Source: Ascoidea tarda (nom. inval.)
Lineage: Eukaryota; Ascomycota; Saccharomycetes; Ascoideales; Ascoideaceae
Assembly: GCA_030560485.1 (NCBI GenBank)
Contig: JAKTTS010000144.1
Location: 1 to 30,951 of the forward strand
Reading direction: 5' to 3'
Length of the DNA stretch: 30,951 nucleotides
The notes under the pieces were generated by a model. That model did no database searches, had not been told where the DNA came from, and saw only the letters and a program-made list of their open reading frames with translations. Every line of letters begins with the position of its first letter. The stretch's first letter is position 1. Of the stretch, positions 11,435-20,300 are shown piece by piece. Made by a program: the position numbers and the translations under genes.

Positions 11435-11597
11435 TTAGGGAACCACTCAACTTGATTTGATTCTCAGAAAAAACTCGCTGTGAACCCTCGGGAACCTTGC
11501 CAAAGATGTACCTGGTGTTGTTGATCTTGGACCTCAAGAGGAGAACTGGGCTGGTGGTGTCAGAGGTGATGCTTACAGCAGTTTTGATCTCAAACAT
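7551..11597 (-). CDS. TRZ1: Long-form tRNase Z (tRNA 3'-end endonuclease), greatly expanded
   Basis: It cleaves the 3' trailer of pre-tRNAs in nucleus and mitochondria (ELAC2/Trz1 family). The product is 1348 residues from the first in-frame ATG at 11597, against about 838 in S. cerevisiae. The N-terminus (MFEIKTAVSITSD...YIFGKVPEGSQR) matches the family start. The degenerate N-terminal half includes the exosite region GGLPGLILTVADQG. The catalytic half has GTGSALPSVSRNV (about residue 616), the metal motif SHLHADHHLG (about 695-702), SYSGDTRPN (about 979), HEATF with KRHST (about 1005-1020) and LTHFSQRYP (about 1041), so all expected zinc-site elements are present. The extra length is low-complexity: an Ala-Pro run, Asp/Lys/Glu/Asn blocks near residues 375-430, a Lys/Glu-rich insert of about 180 residues between the HxHxDH motif and SYSGD, and Asn/Glu and NNTDKK repeats in the C-terminal 290 residues. 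Confidence 0.93.
7885..7974. repeat. Five tandem 18-bp units inside TRZ1 (NNTDKK repeat)
   Basis: Five head-to-tail 18-mers of the form TTATTTTTCTTATCTGTA (7885, 7903, 7921, 7939, 7957), plus a half unit, differ at only a few positions. On the minus strand each encodes N-N-T-D-K/R-K in frame, so copy-number change would not break TRZ1. Near-identity of the units points to recent expansion. Confidence 0.95.
11395..11434. repeat. GCAGGA hexanucleotide run encoding Ala-Pro repeats in TRZ1
   Basis: About six and a half tandem GCAGGA units, read on the minus strand, encode alternating Ala-Pro near residue 55 of TRZ1. They lie between the conserved N-terminal strand region and the KxPRLPKKYAQKIF block. 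This is an in-frame length-variable spacer. Confidence 0.9.
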
Positions 11598-11956
11598 GTT
11601 GCTGGCAGCAGAGGACGAGAAGCTCTTAGGCGATGGATAGAGAAAGGCAAGAAAAGATGGGGCCCTTTGGTAAAGGGAAAGCTCATGGGATGTACAGCGT
11701 AGTGAAAACAGCTTCAGACAACGATGGAGAAGGTGGCAGCAACAGCAGAAACATCCACGACTTTTCAGCAGAGGAACCAGAAGCAGAGAAAAAGCAGGAA
11801 TAGCAGAGAGAAGAGCAGAAGTTGGGCCTGAGAAGAACAGACAAATTTTCACAGCGGAAAAAGAAAACAAAACCCAGGCAGCAGATCCCTCTCTTTCCTC
11901 TCTTTCCTCTCCAACCCAGCTCTTTCTCCAGCTCTTTCTTTAATCTTTCTCCCACA
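11598..11956. promoter_or_regulatory. Shared TRZ1-GYP1 promoter and GYP1 CT-rich leader
   Basis: 359 bp between the divergent ATGs. The GYP1 side (about 11888-11955) is a strong CT tract (repeated CTCTTTCCTCT words) ending in CCCACA just before ATG, as expected for a yeast 5' leader. On the TRZ1 strand the frame stays open for 91 codons upstream of its ATG without another ATG (see findings). Confidence 0.5.
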
Positions 11957-13988
11957 ATGCCCTCAAAGAAACCCACTCCAGCTCGTTCTCCAGTATGTAT
12001 CTTCCTCTGCTTCTCCTCTTCCTCCAACTCCTACTAACACCTCGCTGGTCTCCAGGAAATGTCCCAAATTTGTATGTTACCCACGTATTCTTTTCTGCTC
12101 TTCTTCCACTGGCAGCCTATTAACTGTTCTTCTAGATCAAAACGAATTTGTGTTTTCTGAGAATGGGGGACGAGGGACCACTATTTCCTCCTTTATGAAA
12201 AACCTCTCCAAGAAGAGCTCCTTTGCCAGCAAAAGCAAGAAGGAAAAGTCTGTGCACGAAGACCCCAAGATCATAGGTGCTTCCTTCTCCCATGGCTTGT
12301 TGCCCACAGCTTCGTTGAAGAACAACGAGAGTTTGAGAAAGACATCCTCTTCTCCCAAACCAGGCTCCCACAACCAGTCCCACACCTATCTCTACAACCA
12401 TCCCCACAATCTCAGCAGCAAAAACAGTCTCAACAGTGCTGCTAACAACGCCATCACCAACATCATCAACCATCGTCGCTCCACTTCCCAGTCAAGATCA
12501 TCCAAATCGCCTCCTTCAACCTTTTACAGCTCCCCAAATTTGTCCACAAATAACAATTTGAACTACAACAGTATCCACAAGAAAAAATTCAAACAGACTG
12601 ACTTTGACGATGACTGGGATGCAACAATCGACAACTCGTTAAATGAAGTGGAGAACGACTTCCAGTTTGATCCCAACAACAGCAGCAATCACAGCAGCCA
12701 GAAATATCCCGCCAACAACACCCACGCCAATAACACAACCAATTTCTCCTTCAACGAGAGCCTCGATAGCAGCGTTGACGATATCAACCAATTGTATCCG
12801 GATCTAAACTTCAGCTCGGTCCAGTTTGGCATAAAATCAAACTACGAATCCATTATAATAGACCCAAGATCAAATCTATACAATCTAACCTACCCACTCT
12901 CTCTAATCAACAACTCAAAACTAATAATAAACAAAACCTTCAATCTAAACTCAATTGCCCAAAATGAACAGATCAACGCCTCTTTATCAAGATTCAACAA
13001 ATTCAAAAAAATCCTACTTACTTCAAACTCCATAATCGACTTGAATAACCTAAAAAAACTATCTTGGAATGGCATTCCCATGGAATTCAGATCAATATCA
13101 TGGCAGCTACTACTAAACTACTTGCCATCCAACAACGATAGACGTGCTTCCACTCTAAAAAGAAAAAGAAAAGAGTATCTAGATAGTATCAACCAACTAT
13201 TCAACAACAGCAACGATGGCCCAATAAAAGACCAAACAACATGGCACCAAATATCCATTGACGTTCCACGAACCAACCCACATCTCAAACTATATTCGTA
13301 TCCAATTATTCAAAAATCTTTAGAAAGAATACTATACCTATGGGCTGTTAGACATCCTGCTAGCGGTTATGTTCAGGGCATAAACGATCTATCAACTCCC
13401 TTTTTCCAAGTTTTTTTATCAAATTACCTCAACTTGGACAACAATAAAAACTCGCTCGACAATTTTGACCCATCCAACGTAAATCAAGATATATTAAATG
13501 CTGTTGAAGCCGATACATTCTGGTGTCTAACGAAACTACTAGATTCTATTCAAGATAACTACATCCACGCCCAGCCTGGAATAATTCGCCAGGTCAATGA
13601 ACTAAAAGACCTAATTTATAGAATAGACATTGAATTGGCCAATCACTTGGAAAAAGAAGGTATAGAATTCCTACAGTTTTCATTCAGATGGATGAACTGC
13701 TTATTAATGAGAGAATTGTCAATTGACAACATAATTAGAATGTGGGACACTTATTTAACCGAAGGCATAAATGGCTTTAGCGAATTTCATATATACGTTT
13801 GTGCTGCATTTTTAGTTAAATGGAGTGACGAGTTGAAGCAAATGGAATTTCAAGATATAATGATTTTTTTGCAAAATCCTCCGACAACCAACTGGACAGA
13901 AGAAGATGTTGGAGTGTTGTTGAGTGAAGCATATGTTTGGCAAAGTTTGTATAAAAACGCATCAGCACATTTAAAAAGTCATTCATAG
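11957..13988 (+). CDS. GYP1: GYP1-type TBC Rab GTPase-activating protein, three exons
   Basis: Join 11957-11992, 12056-12071 and 12136-13988 gives 634 residues (S. cerevisiae Gyp1 is 637). The spliced start reads MPSKKPTPARSP-EMSQIY-QNEFVFSENGG, and the frame works only if both introns are removed. Residues about 30-270 are Ser/Asn-rich and disordered. The TBC domain runs from about 325 (LSWNGIPMEFRSISW) to the end. The catalytic arginine finger is in IDVPRTNP (R396) and the glutamine finger in YVQGIND (Q431); their spacing of 35 equals that of Gyp1 R343/Q378. Further family blocks are FWCLTKLLDSIQDNY, QFSFRWMNCLLMRE and MWDTYL. It stimulates GTP hydrolysis by Ypt1-class Rabs at the Golgi. 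The first ~700 coding nt are GC-rich (one hand-counted line at 12361 is 55% GC), whereas the line at 12901 is 28%. It converges on GLO2. Confidence 0.92.
11993..12055 (+). other. GYP1 intron 1 (63 nt)
   Basis: 5' splice site GTATGT (11993-11998), perfect branch site TACTAAC (12032-12038) and 3' site CCAG (ends 12055). Retention would reach a stop within the branch site (TAC TAA). The preceding exon is exactly 12 codons. Confidence 0.93.
12072..12135 (+). other. GYP1 intron 2 (64 nt), leaving a 16-nt micro-exon 12056-12071
   Basis: 5' splice site GTATGT (12072-12077), branch site TATTAAC (12118-12124, one mismatch from consensus), and 3' site TCTAG (ends 12135). Retaining this intron, or skipping the 16-nt exon, puts the TBC frame out and meets a stop soon after. 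Splicing restores a Tyr codon across the junction. Confidence 0.85.
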
Positions 13989-14024
13989 ATATATGTTTTC
14001 ATATAATTTTATTTCTCTACTTTA

Positions 14025-14025
<1 letters not shown>

Positions 14026-14076
<51 letters not shown>
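14026..14076. repeat. TTAC tetranucleotide microsatellite after GYP1
   Basis: About 12-13 uninterrupted TTAC units in the 267-bp convergent space between GYP1 and GLO2. The same space also holds a short TTTTAA-type run (about 14133-14157) and an AAAT run (about 14190-14211), so the whole spacer is simple-sequence DNA. This is probably replication slippage with no evident function. Confidence 0.95.
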
Positions 14077-14255
14077 TTTATCTAATTCTTTACTTATTTA
14101 TTTGATTTTTTGGTTCTCCTTTGTCTTTTGATTTTAATTTTAATTTTAATTTTTTAATGATTTGTTTAGTTAATAAAATAATATATATAAAAATAAATAA
14201 ATAAATAAATAAAAAATATATACTATATAGATATGTGATGTTTAACTTGAAATAA

Positions 14256-15346
14256 TCATGATTTAAAATTATTTTTCATTTCTCTCAATTTGTCCATGAT
14301 TTTAAATCGGTCTTGAGATGAATTTATAGCAGAGTTGGTTGCAATTAAGACCTCTTCGTCTTCAATTCTCATAAAGGGATTGAAATTGATTTCGTCCTCG
14401 ATTGTAAATAAACCAGTAGTATACTCTTTGTCCTTGATTTGGTTTCCCACAAAGGATAATAACAAATTATTTTTCAAAACAGATTTGGCAAACTTGATAT
14501 TGTCTTTTGTGTATTCATGGCCTGGGTAAATAATTGTGTCTTTTGGCAACGCAGTTTTCAACTTGACATTCAACGAATTGTCCATATCTTCACCATTGCC
14601 TTCAAAAAATCTTCCACAGCCTGCAGTAAACAAAGTGTCGCCAGTGAAAGCGACTTTTTTCCTTGTCTTCAAATCGGTCGCAAAATAGCAGATTGAGTCC
14701 ACTGTATGGCATGGAGTATGAATAGCTGTGATTTCGATATTGTCGCCTAGTTTGAAAACTTGATTATCACTGGGAACCAATGAGACTAAATTCGAGTCCT
14801 TTCCTGCTATAATTGGTAAATTTGGAAATAGTTTGCTAAAAAAAGGATTTCCACCAGCATGGTCATAGTGATGATGGGTATTAACTATTGCTTTCAAATT
14901 GGACGATAGATTATAGTTGACTGGGAGATTAAAAGCAACAGGTGTAGAATTGATTGATTTCACTGATCTGTCGTCTTTTTTCAATTGCAAATAGTTTATA
15001 ACATCCTTGGGTTCGGCAGGATCAATTAGCCATGAATCCAAGGTCTCGTCGTCGATTAGTAAATAGGCATAGTTGTCACCTCTGTGCCATCTCATAGGAA
15101 TTGATTCAACATGCATGTTTCTAGTGTGAGCAAGACAATTGTAGTTAATAACAGACCGGGGCTAGCAAACAGTGTTTGATTAAACAGAAAAGATGGTATA
15201 AGTTAGTGAGACCAATCGATAACAAGAGATTAGTAATTTAAACAGAAAAAGGAACATACACATCTCGCTGGCAAAAAACCTGGCACAGCCCATGGTACTC
15301 CTGTTGTTCTGGGTACTGCTGCTGCTGCTGCTACTGCCCTGAACAT
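14256..15346 (-). CDS. GLO2/GLO4: Hydroxyacylglutathione hydrolase (glyoxalase II), mitochondrial form by splicing
   Basis: It hydrolyses S-lactoylglutathione to lactate and glutathione, the last step of methylglyoxal detoxification. The coding region joins 15346-15260 and 15161-14256 on the minus strand, giving 330 residues. Exon 1 encodes 29 residues starting MFRAVAAAAAVPRTTG, with no acidic residue and several Arg, a mitochondrial presequence type. It joins in phase 0 to PRSVINYNCLAHTRN, then MHVESIPMRW. From memory, yeast Glo4 has RNMHVKPIKMRW at the same place, which supports the splice. An ATG at 15116 (MHVES) could make a 286-residue cytosolic form. Metal site THHHYDHAGGN (residues 80-90 of the short form), then HTPCHTVDS, FTGDTLFTAGCGRFFEG and YPGHEYT are all intact. 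It is divergent from RPN5. Confidence 0.9.
15162..15259 (-). other. GLO2 intron (98 nt)
   Basis: On the minus strand: 5' site GTATGT (15259-15254), branch CACTAAC (15208-15202), 3' site GCTAG ending at 15162. A second possible acceptor (CACTAG, just before the short-form ATG) would join out of frame, so the upstream one is chosen. Signals match those of the GYP1 and RPN5 introns. Confidence 0.82.
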
Positions 15347-15613
15347 CGCTGCCTCTGGAGCAGCGTTTCTTCTCGCCCCTCTTTTTTCTGGCACCAGAAG
15401 CAGCAGAAGCAGCAGCTTTCTCAAAAAGCGGATGCGGATTCTGCTGAGTCATCACTGCGTCAGCCGTGTTACGGATACACCAGTGTGGATATTCTCCGTA
15501 CACACGTGATATACGTGCTTTCTGCGGATTTCCTTTTTGGATTTTCAGATCTCAGCTTTTGATGGAGCTTCTTCTAAAGACAAATTCTGGCGACAAAACA
15601 CAGCTCACCAACA
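15347..15613. promoter_or_regulatory. Shared GLO2-RPN5 promoter with GGAT words and an E-box
   Basis: 267 bp between the divergent ATGs. It contains tandem GCGGAT GCGGAT (15428-15439), ACGGAT (15471-15476), TCCGTACACAC (from 15495; reverse GTGTGTACGGA), the palindrome CACGTG (15503-15508) and another GCGGAT (15524-15529). ACGGAT next to GTGT resembles the conserved core of Candida and Kluyveromyces telomere repeats, known as Rap1 targets, and CACGTG is a Cbf1-type site. Factor identity is inference. I saw no clean GGTGGCAAA (Rpn4) element. Confidence 0.5.
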
Positions 15614-17072
15614 ATGTCTGACGCTCTTTACAAACCAAAAAAGGACTTTTCTGCTACAATTGACGAGCAGCTTCCTCAGGTTGAGGAGCTTGCACAGGTA
15701 TGTTGCCAATTCTTGTTCTGCAAGCTTTCTTTCTGTCTATTTTCTACTTTTCGTTTTTGGGTGGCACTAACTTTATATACAGCAAGACTATAAAGCTGCT
15801 TTAGAAAAATTGTTGATATTAGAGAAACAAACTAGGCAATCTTCTGACCTTGTGTCTTCCAAAAGAGTTTTGACCTATATAGTCGATTTGTTAACTTCCA
15901 AAAATGACTGGGACACACTAAATGAACAGTTGATCTTATTATCCAAAAAACATGGCCAGTTAAAGTTGGCCACTCAAAAAATGGTCCAGCAAATCATTTC
16001 AAAGTTAGACAATCTTAATGATAATATCAAAAAAGAATTGGACTTGAAGATTAAAACCATCGAAAATATTAGAATCGTCACCGAAAACAAAATTTACGTT
16101 GAAGTTGAAAGAGCAAGAGTAACCAAGTTGTTGTCAGAAATTAAATTAGTTCGATTCAATGATATTAAAGCATCTTGTGATTTAATGTGTGAACTACAAG
16201 TTGAAACTTATGGCTCGATGGAAATTAGAGAAAAAATGGAATTTATCTTAATCCAAATTGACTTGTCCATTAAAAAAGGCGATTTTGAACAAGCAAAAAT
16301 TTTAGCAAGAAAAATCTTACCAAAAACCCTCAATTTACAAAAATTCCATGATATCAAATTAAGTTATTATCAATTGATGGTTAAAATCGGTTTACATGCC
16401 AACGACTATGCAAATATCGTCAAGTACTATTTATCAATCTATGAAATTGACTCGATTAAATCTGATAAATTAAAGCTAAGCGAAATCTTGACCAACATTT
16501 CTTATTTTATAATTTTATCCCCTTACAATAACTACCAACATGATTTAATCAACAGAATCTATAATGATCCAAACTTGAAAAAATTGCCTTTACAATATGA
16601 ATTGATCAAATCTTTTATTACCCAAGAATTGATGAGGTGGCCAATAATTGAGAAAAACTTTGGCGACGAATTAAATAAAAATTTCATATTCAACAAAAAT
16701 TTATCAAAAGATCAATCAAAATCTGATTTAGAAGCTGTTGAAGTCCATTGGAATGATTTGAAAAAAAGAGTCATTGAACATAATCTAAGAGTTATAGCAA
16801 AATATTATTCAAACATCAGATTAAACAGACTAGTTCAATTATTAGACTTGTCTGAATTTGAAACCGAATCCTTCATAAGCGACTTGGTTAATGATGGAAT
16901 AATTTATGCCAAAATCAACAGGCCTGCCAAGGTTGTTTCTTTTGTTAAACCTCAAGATTCAAATGAAATTTTAAACAACTGGTCTGATAGCATCGAACAG
17001 TTGTTAAATCACGTTGAAACTATTGGGCATTTGATCACAAAAGAAGAAATGATGAGTGGCATCAAATCATGA
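15614..17072 (+). CDS. RPN5: 26S proteasome regulatory lid subunit Rpn5, two exons
   Basis: A scaffold subunit of the 19S lid of the proteasome, nuclear and cytosolic. Joining 15614-15697 to 15783-17072 gives 457 residues (S. cerevisiae Rpn5 is 445). Exon 1 encodes MSDALYKPKKDFSATIDEQL to ELAQ; exon 2 continues QDYKAALEKLLILEKQTRQ in frame. Family-typical blocks are LLSKKHGQLK, VTENKIYVEVERARVTK, LMCELQVETYGSMEIREKM, KRVIEHNLRVIAKYYS and NRPAKVVSF. The N-terminal two thirds are TPR-like helices and the C-terminal third is the PCI domain with its winged helix (LSEFETESFISDLVNDGIIYAKI), ending in a long helix (TIGHLITKEEMMSG). The start is fixed by family homology running across the splice. Confidence 0.96.
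15698..15782 (+). other. RPN5 intron (85 nt)
   Basis: 5' site GTATGT (15698-15703), branch CACTAAC (15765-15771), 3' site ATACAG ending 15782. Exon 1 is exactly 28 codons. Retention leads to a stop in the beginning of exon 2, and the spliced protein matches the Rpn5 family across the junction. Confidence 0.95.
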
Positions 17073-17341
17073 GTTGTTTAACTATCTTAACCATCTCAAC
17101 CATCCTTTATCTACATAATTATATATAAATAGATAGAATGTTCTTTTTTTGTTTTTTGTCAAAAAAACGTGAAATGTAAACAAAAAAAAATGCAAATCAA
17201 TATAATACAAGTCTATTCAAAATAAAAACAAATAAACACATGAAATGAATGAAATAAACAGAATCAATCAAAATAAAAACAAAAAATTGAATAAGTTAAA
17301 GTTAAAACAAAAAATTAATGCAATCATAAATATTTAATTTG
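17073..17341. other. AT-rich convergent 3' spacer
   Basis: 269 bp between the RPN5 and 17342-20728 stops. It is almost entirely A/T with repeated AATAAAAACAAA words (about 17220-17285) suited to 3'-end formation on both strands. No gene is visible. Confidence 0.6.
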
Positions 17342-20300
17342 TTAATCACTGATATTCGAAAAACTAAGCTCGTCAATCAATGTCGAGTTTTCTTTTTGTT
17401 TTTTAATATTAGATCGAGCTCTTTTTCTCACACCACCTGATTCGTGATTTTGAGATCTTCTCTTATTCTTGCTGGAACCATTGTTTTTGTATTTGCTGAG
17501 GTTTTGTCTTTTTTTGCGATCATCCATCTCATCAAAATTACTATCATCAGCTATATCATGAACAGTTGCTTTTTTTAAATTAACTGCAACCATTTTTTGC
17601 AGTCTTGCATTTTCAAACACCTCAAGAAGCTCAAAGTCTGAACTGTCATCATCTGATATTATAGTTGAATCTAATAAATAATGTTCTTTAGACTTTTTGT
17701 TAAAAGAAAACTGATTTTTAGGTCTTTTTCCATAAGTTTTCATTTTCTGATATTTGGGTAATAATTCGGTTTTCCTTTCAAACTCAAATGTCTCATTATC
17801 CGTTGTAAAATTCACATTCTTTGGTGTTTTCACATCATAAAAAATCTTCTCTTTTTTAGTCTTATTATGAACACTTTCCACAGTAGAATCATTGGAATTT
17901 AAACCGATGATTGATAATGACTCTCCGGTCTTGTGGGATTTTTTATCAGCTGCCATGTTATTCTCTCCTTTCAAATAATTCTTGGACCGAATAGGTGAAG
18001 GGGTGTTGATGTTAAAGAGGGTGTTATTTGATTTAAACAGAATGCTACCATTCTTATTTCTACCATATATATTGTTGCTAATAACGCTTTCATTTCCAGA
18101 TATTGCTTGTGAAGATAACAATTCTTGATTTAAATGAATCGAAGATTTCTTTTTCTTGTAAAACTCAGTCGAGGTATTTCCTTTTGAAAACCCGCTGTTG
18201 ATCGAAGACTCAGTGTTCGACTTGTTCTTTAAAGGTGACGAATCTATCATTGATTTGTTGAATTCTGGCAGGCTTTCGTTAACTCTTTTGGGAGTTGTAA
18301 TACTTTGAATGAACTCGTCAGAATTTAAATAATTATTATATCTTTGATTATCAGTTTGAGTTGATTCATAATCATCATTGTTGTCTTGAGGAATTCCAGA
18401 TAATTTTCTTTCTTCAATATTTTCAACATCATTATCAAAAACTGTAGAATTATTCAATGAAACGTTGTCCCCAATTGTTTTTTGATTACGATTTTTAATT
18501 TGGGTTCTATCATTTGAAAGCTTTTTATTATTTTTGTTTTTATTAAATGCAAATGGATTTCGAGACAATCGTTTTAGTTTTTTAGGAGTTGTTTTTTTTG
18601 TTTTACGCGATGATGAAGAGAGAAGATCGAGATCATCCATTAACAGTATATCGCTTTGATTTGCTGTTTTCTTTATGAAATACAATTGTAGTTTTCTTTT
18701 AGATTTTGCTGTTATTGGTTTTGGTGTCAAAAACACTAAATTATCATTAATAGAACCATTATTCTGATAATTTTTATTAATATAATTATCTGAAGAATAT
18801 TTATTGTCATTATCAGGATCAGCATTAAGTTTATTAGCATCAGGTTTGTTATTTAGAAAGGCTGGTAGAGGAGTTGACGTTTGAAGGTCGCTAATGCTAA
18901 TATTAAACTGGTTTTTAGGATTTAATATTGAACTTTTAAGTTTAGTTGAATTTAAATTTAGATTTTTGGTTTTAAAATTATTAACATTTATCTGATTAGA
19001 AGAAAAGGGAGTGGAAGTGTCAATGTTATTTAAATCAAAATGTATTCCACTATTTTTTAAAAATGGTGTTGAAGTTTGAATTTGATCGTTTAATAAAAAT
19101 TGCTTCTTTTTGAATAAAGGGAAAGGAGTTAGAGTTTCAATTCCACACGAATTTACATTATTAATACCAAGATTATTTTTATCAAACAGAAATGGTGTCG
19201 AAGTTCCAATACTACTAACGTCTATCTCAAGAGCATTTTTATTGGGAAAAAAAGGAGTAGAGGTTTCTATGCCTGTTAAGTGAAATTTGTGATTATCTTC
19301 TATTAAATAAGAATCGTGTGCATGTATATTATTATTTAAGTTTATTTTTGGGACAAGTTCAATGTTTTCTTTGTTTTTAATAACGTCATTTTGGTTATTA
19401 TCTTGGTTATTTTTTTCACTTTTGGATTCCTCATCAATTTTGGATATTGGTTCATCAGTCTCATCATTTTTACTTTTTCCAATAATGTTTTTTTTATTTG
19501 AAAATAACTTCCATAAATTTGAGTTTTTTGAATCTATAGATTTTAAATGTCCATTATCTTCAACAATCTCGCCCGTAAAAATATCAACCAAATCTCCCTG
19601 GTTATTCAAGTCATAGGAACTATATTTTTTAATAATTGAGTTCCATTGAGATTTAATTTTTTTAGTTGATTTGAGTTTTAAATTTTCGATTTTTTCCTTT
19701 GAATCGAGATTCAAATTATTATTTTCTTTTTCTTTTTCTTTTTGATTATCAATATGAGTTTGACCACTATCGTAATCATTTTTATTATCGCTATCATTTG
19801 TGCTATCACTATAATTTGCAGTTGAGATTGAATTGCTGTTTTCAGTCACGTTGAAGCCATCGATGTCATTTGAAATATGATTAAATGCGTAATAAATATC
19901 ATCCAAAATTTCAGTATTTTGAAAACCTTTGTTTTCATTGTTATTACCATCAGACAGAGTACTTTCATTTTGAGTAAATGACAAATTAATATTGCTAGTG
20001 TTAAATTTATGTGTTATTTTTGATTTTAGCTGTTTACCTAAATCCATTAATAAGGTATAGGAGTCATCATTTTTATAACTATTATGTGATATGACATTTG
20101 TAGAATTATCAGTGCTGCTGTTGGCAAGTTTAATATCTTTTTTATTGTTTTCTAAATTCTGAATTTCTTTATTTTGGTTAGAGTTTTTTGTGTTGGGATT
20201 TTCGTGGGAGTTATCTTTAGTATCTTTAGAATTATTAGGACTTTTATCGATGTTATTATTACTATTACTATTATTATTATCATTCCGATTAATTTTATGA

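Noticed and set aside
15180-15503. Minus-strand frame containing MGCARFF... as a separate small gene or alternative GLO2 exon
   Set aside because: From its ATG at 15293 the GTATGT donor gives a phase that does not fit either acceptor; the 15346 ATG in another frame splices cleanly and gives a presequence.
15585-15600. TGGCGACAAA as an Rpn4 (PACE) site before RPN5
   Set aside because: Too many mismatches to GGTGGCAAA for a call by eye.
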